64,000 nucleotides of DNA from Flavobacterium lotistagni (GCF_011392125.1 NZ_JAAJBU010000006.1:62001-126000), one strand, 5' to 3'; counted from the first letter of the stretch, positions 43,383 through 53,114 are shown. Notes: generated by a model from the letters alone, not told the origin. Translations and numbers: made by a program.

Positions 43383-45854
43383 ATGAAAAAGCTACTTGTT
43401 TTACTGTTGGCGCTAACCTATCAGACCTTGATCGCACAAATCAAAGGTAAAGTAACCGACGAAAACGGCCAGCCACTTGCTGCTGTTTCAATTCATATCG
43501 AAAATACTTATATAGGTACCACCACTAATGAAGTAGGCGAATACCATCTTGATGCTAAACCTGGCACTTATGTTCTAGTTTTTCAGTATCTAGGTTATAA
43601 AAGCCAAAAGGTGAAATTTGTATCAGAGAAAAGCCTTAAGGTGCGCGATATTCAACTGCAGGAAGAAAATATCGCACTAAGTGAACTAGTTATTAGCAGA
43701 AAAGACAATCTTGCCAATGAAGTTGTTCGCAACGCCATTGCCCACAAAAAAGAAAACTCCCAAATCACCCATCGTTACAAAGCCGACTTCTATTCTCGTG
43801 GCCTTTTCAGAATTAAAGATGCGCCAGAAAAAATCATGGGGCAAAAATTCGATGCCTTTGATGAAATACTCGACTCTACCCGCAGCGGAATTCTTTACTT
43901 ATCGGAAACTGTTTCCAAAATCGTATACCAGAAACCCGACAAGCTTAAGGAAACTATTGTAGCATCGAAAATCAGCGGGAAAGACAATGGCTTAAGTTAT
44001 AATACCGCAGCTTCGGCCAACTTTGACTGTTACGAGAATTATTTACCGTTCCAACTCAATGTAGTTTCGCCGATTGCCGACAATGCATTCAATTATTATC
44101 GTTACAAAATGGAAGGCACGTTTATAAACGAGAACAACTTCCAAATCAATAAAATTAAGGTAACCCCAAAACGCAACACCGAACCGGCAATGGAAGGTTA
44201 CCTATATATAGTAGAAGACAGTTGGGCTATTTACGCCATAGATTTGACGCTAAACGGCAAACAGATTCAGAACCCGATGATAAATTCTCTGACATTAAAA
44301 CAGAATTTCAGCTATAACAGCCCAAACAAAAACTGGATTAAGAATACTCAAACATTAGATTTTGTAGCCGGAATGTTGGGCATCAATGTATCGGGCCGAT
44401 TTACTTATGTATATTCCAATTACGAATTTGAACCCGCTGTCGACAAACGAACCTTTACCAGAGAAGTGCTCAGTTTCGAGAATGGCGCCAACAAAAAAGA
44501 CAATGCCTACTGGAATCAATTTCGCCCAGTGCCACTAACTGATGAAGAAACCAACGATTACCTGAAAAAAGATTTGCTGCAAACTAAAAAGAAGTCTAAA
44601 ACTTATCTGGATTCGGTAGATGCGAAAAGAAACAAATTCCATATCGGCGATATTCTTTCAGGGTACAGCTACAAAAATTCATATAAGAAATGGTCGTTGA
44701 ATTACGACGGATTGATTAAAAATATAGGCTTCAACACCGTGCAAGGTTGGAATGTCAATACAAATGTCGGCTATACCAAACGTGATTCAGACAAACGCAC
44801 TTACGCTACGACCGAAGGGCATTTCGATTATGGTTTTTCAGAAAAGAGGTTTCGTTCGTACTTGAGCTACACCAACAAATTCAGCAACCTGAACCAAAGC
44901 GAATTCCGGTTTGCCGCCGGTAGCCAATTGGCGCAATTCAACCAAAACAATCCGATTCTTACTATTGTCAATTCGGTGAGCACACTTTTCTTTAAAGACA
45001 ATTACATGAAATTATACGAGCGAAATTTTATCGATGCGCGTTTCAAAAGAGAAATAATTAACGGCATCACGCTTAATACAGCACTGGCCTATTCTGAGCG
45101 CAAGCCCGTTTTCAATACGACAGATTATACAGTGATTAAAAAAGACAAAACATACACTTCGAACAATCCGCTTTTGCCAGATAATGAAATCGTCCCGGCC
45201 ATCGAAAAGCACAACCTGGCCAATGTCTATTTAACGGCACAATTCCATTTCGGGCAGCAATACATTTCTCGTCCTGATGGCAAATTCAACCTACCGAACG
45301 AGCGTTATCCGGTGCTCTATTTAGGCTATGATAAAGGTTTTGCCGGCAATGAAAACCGTTATAATTATGATCACCTCAACGCGCGCTTGACTTATGACGT
45401 AACGCTGGGCAATAAAGGCAATCTGGAAATCAACACTAAAGCCGGAAAATTCTACAACGCCGAACAGATCGCGTTTACCGATTACAAGCACTTCAACGGA
45501 AACCTAACCCACATTGGCACGCAAGAACGCTACCTCGATGTGTACAATTTGTTACCTTATTATAGCGCCAGCACTAACGACAGCTATTTTGAGTTTCACG
45601 CCGAGCACCATGACAACGGCTATGTGATGAACAAGATTCCGCTGCTGAAAAAGTTGCAATCTGCTTTGGTGTTGGGTTATCACAATTTATCGGTTCCTAA
45701 GCGCAGTCCGTATCACGAATATACTATTGGTTTGGATCATTTAGGGTTTGGAAAATTCAAGATCTTCAGAATAGACTATATTCATTCTTACCAGCAAAAA
45801 CATGAGCAGAATGGCGTCGTATTCGGGCTGAAAATACTCAATGTGCTAGATTAA
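43383..45854 (+). CDS. DUF5686 outer-membrane protein with carboxypeptidase-like N-terminal domain
   Basis: An 823-residue protein with a signal peptide ending LIAQ, a carboxypeptidase-regulatory-like domain (about 20-105, IKGKVTDENGQPLAAVSI) and then the DUF5686 region (YKADFYSRGLFRI, RYKMEGTFI, GYLYIVEDSWAIYAIDLTL), with a barrel-like C-terminal half ending HEQNGVVFGLKILNVLD. No plug domain is seen, so it is not a TonB-dependent receptor. The 3' end overlaps the cation-efflux gene by nine bases, tail to tail. Confidence 0.88.
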   Translation: MKKLLVLLLALTYQTLIAQIKGKVTDENGQPLAAVSIHIENTYIGTTTNEVGEYHLDAKPGTYVLVFQYLGYKSQKVKFVSEKSLKVRDIQLQEENIALSELVISRKDNLANEVVRNAIAHKKENSQITHRYKADFYSRGLFRIKDAPEKIMGQKFDAFDEILDSTRSGILYLSETVSKIVYQKPDKLKETIVASKISGKDNGLSYNTAASANFDCYENYLPFQLNVVSPIADNAFNYYRYKMEGTFINENNFQINKIKVTPKRNTEPAMEGYLYIVEDSWAIYAIDLTLNGKQIQNPMINSLTLKQNFSYNSPNKNWIKNTQTLDFVAGMLGINVSGRFTYVYSNYEFEPAVDKRTFTREVLSFENGANKKDNAYWNQFRPVPLTDEETNDYLKKDLLQTKKKSKTYLDSVDAKRNKFHIGDILSGYSYKNSYKKWSLNYDGLIKNIGFNTVQGWNVNTNVGYTKRDSDKRTYATTEGHFDYGFSEKRFRSYLSYTNKFSNLNQSEFRFAAGSQLAQFNQNNPILTIVNSVSTLFFKDNYMKLYERNFIDARFKREIINGITLNTALAYSERKPVFNTTDYTVIKKDKTYTSNNPLLPDNEIVPAIEKHNLANVYLTAQFHFGQQYISRPDGKFNLPNERYPVLYLGYDKGFAGNENRYNYDHLNARLTYDVTLGNKGNLEINTKAGKFYNAEQIAFTDYKHFNGNLTHIGTQERYLDVYNLLPYYSASTNDSYFEFHAEHHDNGYVMNKIPLLKKLQSALVLGYHNLSVPKRSPYHEYTIGLDHLGFGKFKIFRIDYIHSYQQKHEQNGVVFGLKILNVLD

Positions 45855-46721
45855 ATCATCAGGTTCGATGTGAATCAGCACATGACCAAGTTCGGGAATT
45901 TGTTGACGTAAGGTATCTTTTAATAAATGAGCGATGTCGTGTCCGGCTTTCACGGAAATCGTCGCGTCGACCATAGCATGCAACTCGACATGGTATTTCA
46001 TTCCGGCCTTGCGGATAAAACACTTTTCGGTACCAACAATACCTTCCACTTCTTGCGAAACTTTGCGAATTTCGGCAATCAAATCGTCGTATAAATGCTC
46101 GTCCATGATTTCGCCCAAAGCAGGACGGAAGATTTTGTAACTGTTGTAGACGATAAAACCTGAGGCGAACAAAGCGGCCCAATCATCGGCCATTTCATAA
46201 CCCGGCCCGAGCAAAAGTGCGATGGATATCCCGATAAAAGCTGCTACTGAGGTAATGGCGTCGCTACGGTGGTGCCAAGCGTCGGCTTCAAGTGAAGAGC
46301 TGTTGGCTTCTTTACTTCTTCTCATGACCAAACGAAAAGAATATTCTTTCCAGAGAATAATTGCACCCAAGATAAAAAGTGTCCATTTTGCAGGCAGTGC
46401 GTGCGGGGTTTGAATATTTTCAATGCTTTCGTAGGCAATGACTGTAGCACTAGTCATTAAAAAACCAACGACCAAAAAAGTAATCAGTGGTTCGGCGCGT
46501 CCGTGTCCGTATGGGTGATTTTCATCTGCCGGACGATTGGAATATTTGATACCGAACAGCACCAGAAAAGAAGCAAAAATATCTGTAGTCGATTCAATCG
46601 CATCAGCAATCAAAGCATAGGAATTGCCAAAAAAACCTGCCAAACCTTTCACCAAAGCCAAAGCAAAATTCCCAATGATACTGAAATAAGTGGCCTTGAT
46701 GGCTTTTTCTTCTTGGGTCAT
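45846..46721 (-). CDS. Cation diffusion facilitator family transporter
   Basis: A 291-residue protein with six membrane helices (about 12-200) and a cytoplasmic C-terminal domain (about 205-291). Metal-site residues are in ALIADAIESTTD (Asp pair region), HPYGHGRAEPL, and AWHHRSDAITSV. It should export a divalent metal such as zinc, iron or cobalt in exchange for protons. It is the last gene of a minus-strand run with VOC and murA. Confidence 0.92.
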   Translation of the reverse strand: MTQEEKAIKATYFSIIGNFALALVKGLAGFFGNSYALIADAIESTTDIFASFLVLFGIKYSNRPADENHPYGHGRAEPLITFLVVGFLMTSATVIAYESIENIQTPHALPAKWTLFILGAIILWKEYSFRLVMRRSKEANSSSLEADAWHHRSDAITSVAAFIGISIALLLGPGYEMADDWAALFASGFIVYNSYKIFRPALGEIMDEHLYDDLIAEIRKVSQEVEGIVGTEKCFIRKAGMKYHVELHAMVDATISVKAGHDIAHLLKDTLRQQIPELGHVLIHIEPDDLI

Positions 46722-46733
46722 AATGTGTAAATG

Positions 46734-47096
46734 CTACTGATGAAATTCACCGAAATGCCACAATACACCGCTCGGATCATGCACAAAACACTCTTTACCC
46801 CAATCATAATGATGAATCGGAAGCAATCTTACCTTTGGATACTGCGTTAGGTTTCGGGTTTGCAGTTGGTTCCAGAAAGCATCCACATCGGCCACTTCCA
46901 TGAACACCATTGTATTGTCAATCCAGTCTTTCACGTAAGCATCTTGTAGGTAAAACCCAAATCCATCCATTTTAAAATAAGAGAATCCGGCAGACAATAC
47001 CACTTCATGAAAACCCAAATCGCGATAGAAGTTTCTCGATACCTCAAAGTCTTGAGCACCAATGAAAGGACGAATGGATTTTATATTTTCTGACAT
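46734..47096 (-). CDS. VOC (glyoxalase/bleomycin-resistance fold) protein
   Basis: A 120-residue protein with the paired beta-alpha-beta-beta-beta units of the VOC fold: RPFIGAQDFEVSRNFYRDLG and the C-terminal HDPSGVLWHFGEF. It may bind a metal or small molecule. The substrate cannot be told. It lies 9 bases downstream of murA and 12 bases ahead of the cation-efflux gene. Confidence 0.85.
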   Translation of the reverse strand: MSENIKSIRPFIGAQDFEVSRNFYRDLGFHEVVLSAGFSYFKMDGFGFYLQDAYVKDWIDNTMVFMEVADVDAFWNQLQTRNLTQYPKVRLLPIHHYDWGKECFVHDPSGVLWHFGEFHQ

Positions 47097-47105
47097 CTTT
47101 ACAGA

Positions 47106-48413
47106 TTAAACACGAACGATATTGGCACCTAAAGCCCGTAATCTTTCGTCGATTCTTTCATAACCGCGATCAATTTGTTCAATATTTTGAATCGTGCTGG
47201 TGCCTTTGGCAGACAAAGCCGCAATCAAAAGAGAAATTCCGGCCCTGATATCAGGTGATGACATCGTGGTCGCTTTAAGTTGCGATTTAAAATCGTGCCC
47301 CATGACCACCGCGCGGTGCGGATCGCACAACATAATTTTCGCGCCCATATCAATGAGTTTATCTACAAAGAACAAACGGCTTTCGAACATTTTCTGATGA
47401 ATCAACACATCCCCATTAGCTTGAGTAGCCACGACCAAAACAATACTAAGCAAGTCGGGTGTAAATCCCGGCCACGGTGCATCAGCTATGGTTAGAATAG
47501 AGCCATCGATATCGGTTTTAATTTGGTAAGTTTCATGGGTTGGGATGAAAATATCATCACCTCGTTTCTCCAATGTGATTCCCAATTTTCTAAAAGTATT
47601 CGGAATCACCCCGAGGTTTTCCCAGCTTACGTCTTTAATCGTGATTTCGCTCCGGGTCATTGCGGCGAGTCCGATCCAGCTACCGATTTCAATCATATCA
47701 GGCAAAATTCGGTGCGTGCAACCGCCCAGCGACTCTACGCCTTCAATAGTCAGCAAGTTCGACCCTACTCCTTTAATATTGGCGCCCATCGAGTTGAGCA
47801 TTTTGCAAAGCTGCTGCAAATAGGGTTCGCAAGCGGCATTGTAAACTGTAGTAGTTCCTTTGGCAAGAACCGCAGCCATCACAATATTGGCGGTTCCTGT
47901 GACTGAAGCTTCGTCTAAGAGCATGTCTGTTCCGGTAAGGCCTTCTGGCGCTTCCACACCATAAAAATGATCTTCGCGATTGTAACGAAATTTCGCACCC
48001 AAGTTGATAAAACCTTCAAAGTGAGTGTCTAAACGACGACGTCCAATTTTATCACCTCCGGGTTTCGGAATATAACCTTTGCCGTATCGTGCGAGCAGCG
48101 GGCCAACAATCATAATCGAACCTCTGAGCGATCCGCCTTCTTTTTTGAAAGCTTCGGTTTCGAGATAACCTACGTTGACCTCATCCGATTGAAAAGTAAT
48201 CGACCCTTCGCCGTTTCTCTGGATTTTTACCCCGAGATTACCCAGCAAAGTAATCAGTTTATTGACATCGATAATGTCAGGAATATTGTTGATTGTGACT
48301 TTTTCCGGAGTGAGCAATACCGCACACAGAATTTGCAATGCTTCATTTTTTGCCCCTTGCGGCCTCACTTCTCCTTTTAGGCGAATGCCTCCTTCGATTT
48401 TAAAAGTTCCCAT
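47106..48413 (-). CDS. murA: UDP-N-acetylglucosamine 1-carboxyvinyltransferase with Asp in place of the active-site Cys
   Basis: A 435-residue enzyme that moves enolpyruvate from PEP to UDP-GlcNAc, the first committed step of peptidoglycan synthesis. Family marks are GAKNEALQILCAVLLT, then GGSLRGSIMIVGPLLARYG, and DMIEIGSWIGLAAMT. The active-site loop reads KPGGDKIGRRR: residue 121 (codon at 48053-48051, GAT) is Asp, where E. coli has Cys115. Enzymes with Asp here stay active but are not alkylated by fosfomycin. It lies in a minus-strand run with DUF493 and DUF4290 genes. Confidence 0.95.
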   Translation of the reverse strand: MGTFKIEGGIRLKGEVRPQGAKNEALQILCAVLLTPEKVTINNIPDIIDVNKLITLLGNLGVKIQRNGEGSITFQSDEVNVGYLETEAFKKEGGSLRGSIMIVGPLLARYGKGYIPKPGGDKIGRRRLDTHFEGFINLGAKFRYNREDHFYGVEAPEGLTGTDMLLDEASVTGTANIVMAAVLAKGTTTVYNAACEPYLQQLCKMLNSMGANIKGVGSNLLTIEGVESLGGCTHRILPDMIEIGSWIGLAAMTRSEITIKDVSWENLGVIPNTFRKLGITLEKRGDDIFIPTHETYQIKTDIDGSILTIADAPWPGFTPDLLSIVLVVATQANGDVLIHQKMFESRLFFVDKLIDMGAKIMLCDPHRAVVMGHDFKSQLKATTMSSPDIRAGISLLIAALSAKGTSTIQNIEQIDRGYERIDERLRALGANIVRV

Positions 48414-48423
48414 TTTTTTAGTT

Positions 48424-48505
48424 GCTGAGTGGCTTAGTGCCTTAGTAGCTGAGCAAACTCCCGAATAAAAACTCAGGCACTCAGGTACTCAGGCACTCAG
48501 GCACT
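48424..48505 (-). repeat. Hairpin of tandem 8-base ACTCAGGC units between DUF4290 and murA
   Basis: Four tandem 8-base units (ACTCAGGC, one with T at the end) run from 48471 to 48502. They face an inverted, diverged set at 48424-48454 (CTGAGTGGCTTAGTGCCTTA and so on), so the whole can fold to a long hairpin. The element overlaps the TAG stop of the DUF4290 gene at 48504-48506 and ends 10 bases ahead of murA. Confidence 0.7.
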
Positions 48506-49214
48506 ATTTAGGGTTGTTATTTTTCTTCTGGAAAGGTTTCTGCTTTCCGTTTTTTTTGTTCTGATTCTTTGGTTGTCCTGTCGGAATGATTTTATTTGAA
48601 GTGCGTTTGTTGGTGCGCATCAAATCGGTGGTGTTGACTAGTTCTTCGGAGCTTTGCAGCAAATTGATCTTACCGCCAGACATTTCATACAAATGCTCGA
48701 AAATTACGGCATCGGTCACAGTGTCTTTGTTCCAACTCAAGAACGATTTTTTCATGTGGTTGGCAATCACCTTTACTAGTGCACCCTTAAGTTCGCCTTC
48801 TTCCCAACCGTTGGCCACATCAATCATATATTTGATGTTGTTGCCGTAAAAACGATATTTAGGAAAATTCTGTGGATAACCCAGCGGTTCGGGTTTGAGT
48901 TCCAATACTTCGCGAGAAGGAATCGGGTATGGCGAATCGACATCGAGCCTGAAATCAGACATGATGAAAATCTGGTCCCAAAGTTTGTGCTGAAAATCGG
49001 GCACGTCACGCAAATGCGGGTTCATGCTACCCATGATTTGGATAATATATTTGGCTAATTTGTTGCGCTCTTCACGATCGGAAACTTCTGTTGCTTGATC
49101 GATCAGTTTTTGCAAATGCCGCCCGTATTCAGGAATGATTAGGTTTTTCCTCTCAGAATTGTATTCTAAGTGGTGCACCACATCGTTGGCGTTTTCTCTA
49201 ATGTATTTGGTCAT
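48504..49214 (-). CDS. DUF4290 family protein
   Basis: A 236-residue protein. The start at 49214 (MTKYIRENANDVVHHLEYNS) is chosen because it is the conserved N-terminus of the family and leaves one base after the DUF493 stop. LIIPEYGRHLQKLIDQA, PFQHKLWDQIF-like DFQHKLWDQIF and FYGNNIKYMIDVANGWEEGE are family marks. The last 50 residues are Lys/Asn-rich and low in complexity. The function is unknown. Synteny with DUF493 and murA suggests a housekeeping role. Confidence 0.85.
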   Translation of the reverse strand: MTKYIRENANDVVHHLEYNSERKNLIIPEYGRHLQKLIDQATEVSDREERNKLAKYIIQIMGSMNPHLRDVPDFQHKLWDQIFIMSDFRLDVDSPYPIPSREVLELKPEPLGYPQNFPKYRFYGNNIKYMIDVANGWEEGELKGALVKVIANHMKKSFLSWNKDTVTDAVIFEHLYEMSGGKINLLQSSEELVNTTDLMRTNKRTSNKIIPTGQPKNQNKKNGKQKPFQKKNNNPK

Positions 49215-49215
49215 A

Positions 49216-49503
49216 TTATAAGGAAATAATGCCTTCAATTGTAGACACTTCTATGTATTTATCAATGATTTCTTGGGCGTCTTTCATTTGAACATCGACT
49301 GAAACACTGGTGAATTTACCCGTTTTGGATTGGGTGGTTTTAATCACCGCTCCCATGCAATCAAAGGCATCCTCTACGCGACGCACCTTTTCTGGATCAG
49401 TCGGTACAATAAATTTGAATAGGTATTCTGCAGGCCATATCGGATTGTTCAAATCCAATTCTACCTTCAGTCTTTCATAGAACTCTTCGGTTTTTTTGTC
49501 CAT
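49216..49503 (-). CDS. DUF493 (YbeD-like) family protein
   Basis: A 95-residue protein with the YbeD fold pattern: FYERLKVELDLNNPIWPAEY, then YLFKFIVPTDPEKVRRVEDAF and VSVDVQMKDAQEIIDKYIEV. The ATG at 49503 is chosen; the longer frame adds a region unlike the family. It heads the minus-strand run DUF493-DUF4290-murA. The function is unknown; an ACT-like small-molecule-binding role is suggested for the family. Confidence 0.85.
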   Translation of the reverse strand: MDKKTEEFYERLKVELDLNNPIWPAEYLFKFIVPTDPEKVRRVEDAFDCMGAVIKTTQSKTGKFTSVSVDVQMKDAQEIIDKYIEVSTIEGIISL

Positions 49504-49627
49504 GCTTTTTAAAAAATTAGAGCAAATATACAGCATTGGTTTCGGATTTTGCGGCATCGGTTTTAGGATTTTCATCATTTAGTTTTTTTTAACCTAAGTC
49601 ATTTTTTTAATTCCCGATTAGATTGAG

Positions 49628-49635
49628 TAAGTTTG
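49628..49635 (+). promoter_or_regulatory. -7 element for the NTPase gene
   Basis: TAAGTTTG lies 18 bases before the ATG at 49654 and overlaps the longer frame start at 49633, which is thus unlikely. No clear -33 TTG. Confidence 0.45.
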
Positions 49636-49653
49636 CGCCTTGATGGCTCAAAA

Positions 49654-50190
49654 ATGGCAAAAGAGATTATCGTAATTATTGGCGGACCCGGCACCGGAAA
49701 AACCACCATCATTGATGGTTTAATTGAAAAAGGATACTGTTGTTATCCTGAAATTTCGCGCGAAGTTACGATGGAAGCCAAAAAACAAGGCATCGAACAA
49801 CTCTTTCTAGAAAAACCTTTATTGTTCAGCGAATTACTCCTGGAAGGACGCAAAAAACAACACCAAAACGCACTTGATGAACCCCACGATTTTGTGTTTC
49901 TCGACCGTGGCTTACCTGATGTTCTAGCTTACATGCATTACATCGGCGACAGTTATCCTTCGTTTTTTGACATCGCTTGCAAAGAACACCGCTACACCAA
50001 AATTTTCATCTTGCCTCCTTGGGAAGAGATTTATGTTAGCGATGAAGAACGTTACGAAAACTACGAGCAGGCCAAACTCATATACAACCATTTGGTAGAA
50101 ACTTATTCGCATTACGGTTATTCGTTGACCGAAGTTCCTAAAGCTAGTGTATCAGAGCGCATCGATTTTATCTTGAATTCACTTTCTTAG
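49654..50190 (+). CDS. AAA_28-type P-loop NTPase
   Basis: A 178-residue protein starting MAKEIIVIIGGPGTGKTTII, with a Walker A GGPGTGKT and a Walker-B-like FVFLDRGLPDV. The layout resembles the AAA_28 / NadR-like kinase group. VPKASVSERIDFIL ends the protein. A kinase role for a small metabolite is possible. It lies 80 bases ahead of recQ on the same strand. Confidence 0.82.
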   Translation: MAKEIIVIIGGPGTGKTTIIDGLIEKGYCCYPEISREVTMEAKKQGIEQLFLEKPLLFSELLLEGRKKQHQNALDEPHDFVFLDRGLPDVLAYMHYIGDSYPSFFDIACKEHRYTKIFILPPWEEIYVSDEERYENYEQAKLIYNHLVETYSHYGYSLTEVPKASVSERIDFILNSLS

Positions 50191-50270
50191 TCGAAGAAAT
50201 CCTGAATATTCTGACGGCACAGATTTTTGTTTAAATTTGTGTACGTGTTTAATCTATATCCCTAAAAATC

Positions 50271-52163
50271 ATGTCCGACGCCATACAAATCCTCCAGCAA
50301 TACTGGAAACACGACACCTTCAGAGAACCGCAAAAAGAAATCATTGATTCGGTCATTTCTGGTCGCGATACTTTTGCTCTGCTGCCTACCGGAGGCGGAA
50401 AATCCATTTGTTTTCAAATTCCGGCTCTGCTGCAACCAGGTTTGGCCCTAGTGATATCGCCTTTGGTAGCCTTAATGAAAGACCAGGTTGCCAATTTACA
50501 AATCAGAGGCATTAAAGCCATGGCAATAACTGGTGGTATTTCAAGCGATGAGATGATTGACTTACTTGACAACTGCCAGTTCGGAAACTACAAATTCCTT
50601 TACCTTTCTCCTGAGCGACTACAATCAGAATGGATTTTGGAACGCATCAAAAATTTGCCAATCAACCTCATCGCCATTGATGAAGCGCATTGTGTTTCGC
50701 AATGGGGCCACGATTTCAGGCCTTCGTATTTGAAAATCGCACAGCTAAAAACGCATTTCCCAAAAGTCTCATTTATGGCTTTGACCGCTTCGGCGACACC
50801 GCGAGTAAAAGAAGATATCATCACCCAACTCGGGCTGGAAAATCCGGCGGTGTTTCAAAAATCTTTCGCACGAACCAACATTGCCTACATGGTTTTTGAG
50901 GTGGAAGACAAACTGTACCGCATTGAACAAATCTTACGCAAAAATCCCGGACCTTCTATTGTATATGTGCGCAACCGCAAATCGTGTCTGGAAATTTCAA
51001 CTCAATTGCAAAGCCTTGGGTTCACCGCAACTTACTTTCACGGCGGACTGACTTTGAAAGAAAAGGAAAAAAACATGCAAAGTTGGATGCGAGAAGAATC
51101 TCAAGTCATTGTGGCAACCAATGCCTTCGGAATGGGCATCGACAAGAGTAATGTGAGAACTGTAATTCATGTTCAGTTGCCCGAAAATCTTGAGAATTAT
51201 TACCAAGAATCCGGACGCGCCGGTCGAGATGGCGAAAAAGCATTTGCGGTATTACTGGTGCATCAAACCGATTTATCACAAGCGATGAATCAAGTGACTT
51301 TTGTTTTGCCTGATCGAAAGTTTCTGTTGCAAGTATATTTGAAACTCTGTAATTTTTTTCAGATTGCTTATGGTGAAGGTATGGAGGAAGTGTTCTCGTT
51401 TAACCTAAATACCTTTTGTGCGAAATATGATTTCCCGACACTTAAGGCCTATAATGCCCTTTTGTTTCTGGATCGCCAAGGCATTTTGAGTTTGTCTCAG
51501 GAATTTTCAGAGAAGATTACCATTCAGTTTTTGATTCCTTCCAAAGAAGTAATTCGTTACACGAGTTTGAACCCCAACGATGAGCCAATAATGCTTGCCA
51601 TTTTACGCACCTATCCAGGCATTTATGATTTGCCGACTGCTTTCAACACCGCGCTGATTGCTAAAAAATCAGGGCATTCAGAAACCGAAATCAATCAGTT
51701 ATTACAGAAATTAAACCAGATGCAAATCATTAGTTACTTCGCCAAAAACAATGATGCCACACTGGTTTTCAATGAAGTGCGCGAAGACGAAAAAACCATC
51801 AATCGCATCGCTAAATACTTAGAACGCCAAAACGAGTTAAAAATCAATCAGTTGCAGTCCGTACTCAATTTTGTTAACAATAAAGACACTTGCAAGAGCA
51901 TTTTGCTACTGGAATACTTCGGAGAAAAAAGCACTCAAACCTGTGGGATTTGCTCATACTGCGTCTCAAAATCATTGCCTAAAACCGATATGACACAAGT
52001 GACCAAAGCCATTTTGGAAATTTTAAAAACCGCTGATTTAAATTCTAGGGAAATCGAAAATAAGCTGTCGTTTGCCTCTAAGGATATTATCTTTGCGCTG
52101 CAATTATTGCTCGAGAACGAAATCATTACTTTAAAAAACAATAACCAATACACCTTAAAATAG
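50271..52163 (+). CDS. recQ: RecQ family ATP-dependent DNA helicase
   Basis: A 630-residue helicase. Motif 0 (FREPQKEIIDSV), Walker A LLPTGGGKS, DEAH box in AIDEAHCVSQWGHDFRPSY, motif VI in QESGRAGRDG. The RQC zinc site is CKSILLLEYF with CGICSYC. The C-terminal part is a winged helix, and I see no HRDC domain, so it is the shorter RecQ form. A -7-like TAAATTTG (50232-50239) lies upstream. It unwinds DNA in recombination and fork repair. Confidence 0.94.
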   Translation: MSDAIQILQQYWKHDTFREPQKEIIDSVISGRDTFALLPTGGGKSICFQIPALLQPGLALVISPLVALMKDQVANLQIRGIKAMAITGGISSDEMIDLLDNCQFGNYKFLYLSPERLQSEWILERIKNLPINLIAIDEAHCVSQWGHDFRPSYLKIAQLKTHFPKVSFMALTASATPRVKEDIITQLGLENPAVFQKSFARTNIAYMVFEVEDKLYRIEQILRKNPGPSIVYVRNRKSCLEISTQLQSLGFTATYFHGGLTLKEKEKNMQSWMREESQVIVATNAFGMGIDKSNVRTVIHVQLPENLENYYQESGRAGRDGEKAFAVLLVHQTDLSQAMNQVTFVLPDRKFLLQVYLKLCNFFQIAYGEGMEEVFSFNLNTFCAKYDFPTLKAYNALLFLDRQGILSLSQEFSEKITIQFLIPSKEVIRYTSLNPNDEPIMLAILRTYPGIYDLPTAFNTALIAKKSGHSETEINQLLQKLNQMQIISYFAKNNDATLVFNEVREDEKTINRIAKYLERQNELKINQLQSVLNFVNNKDTCKSILLLEYFGEKSTQTCGICSYCVSKSLPKTDMTQVTKAILEILKTADLNSREIENKLSFASKDIIFALQLLLENEIITLKNNNQYTLK

Positions 52164-52166
52164 CCT

Positions 52167-53114
52167 ATGGAACCGTTGAAAATCATCTTTATGGGAACAC
52201 CGGAATTTGCCGTGGGCATCCTTGACGCCATCCTGAAAAATAAATATGAAGTCGTAGGCGTGATTACCGCAGCAGACAAACCAGCAGGTCGCGGACAAAA
52301 AATCAAGCACTCAGCGGTGAAGGAATATGCATTGCAGCACGGATTGAATTTGTTGCAACCGACCAACTTAAAAGACGAAAACTTCTTAACAGAACTTAAA
52401 GCTCTGAATGCCAACATTCAAATTGTAGTAGCTTTCAGAATGCTTCCAAAAGTAGTCTGGGATATGCCCAAATACGGCACTTTCAACTTACACGCTTCCT
52501 TGTTACCAAATTATAGAGGCGCAGCACCAATCAATTGGGCGATTATCAATGGTGAGAAAAAAACCGGCGTGACGACTTTCTTTATTGATGAGAAAATTGA
52601 TACCGGCGCGATGATTCTCAGTGAAGAAATTCCGATCTCCAATGAAGAAACTGCCGGGCAATTGCACGACCAATTGATGCTTTTGGGAAGTGAAACTGTA
52701 ATAAAAACACTCCATTTAATTGAACAAGGAAAGGTAAAGACCCAAATCCAGCCGGAAAATGAGGATTTAAAAACGGCCTACAAACTCGATAAAGACAATT
52801 GCAAAATAGATTGGAAAAAAAGTGGAAGTGAAATACATAATTTAATACGCGGACTTTCGCCATATCCAGCCGCTTGGTGTTATTTTAATGATTATGGCCA
52901 GCAGTGGAATGTGAAAATTTACAGCGCAAAATTCGTGAATGAAAAACACACGCACACCATCGGAAAAATTATAGCCCGCAAAAAAGAAATGAAAATTGCT
53001 GCTCCAGACGGTTACCTGCATATTTTAGAATTACAACTACCCGGAAAGAAAAAAATGGCGGTTTCCGAACTGCTCAACGGGCTGGTATTTTCAGAAAATG
53101 CCTACGCTTGCTAG
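52167..53114 (+). CDS. fmt: Methionyl-tRNA formyltransferase
   Basis: A 315-residue enzyme that formylates the initiator Met-tRNA. The formyl-folate binding domain has FMGTPEFAVGIL, ADKPAGRGQKI, and the catalytic Asn and His in FNLHASLLPNYRGAAPI, with Asp in IDEKIDTGAMI. The C-terminal OB domain (about 205-315) binds tRNA. It is three bases after recQ, so the two are cotranscribed. Confidence 0.95.
   Translation: MEPLKIIFMGTPEFAVGILDAILKNKYEVVGVITAADKPAGRGQKIKHSAVKEYALQHGLNLLQPTNLKDENFLTELKALNANIQIVVAFRMLPKVVWDMPKYGTFNLHASLLPNYRGAAPINWAIINGEKKTGVTTFFIDEKIDTGAMILSEEIPISNEETAGQLHDQLMLLGSETVIKTLHLIEQGKVKTQIQPENEDLKTAYKLDKDNCKIDWKKSGSEIHNLIRGLSPYPAAWCYFNDYGQQWNVKIYSAKFVNEKHTHTIGKIIARKKEMKIAAPDGYLHILELQLPGKKKMAVSELLNGLVFSENAYAC

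Noticed and set aside
48471..48505. Short tandem repeats as a possible CRISPR remnant
   Set aside because: Units are 8 bases without spacers and form a hairpin; no cas gene is in the window.
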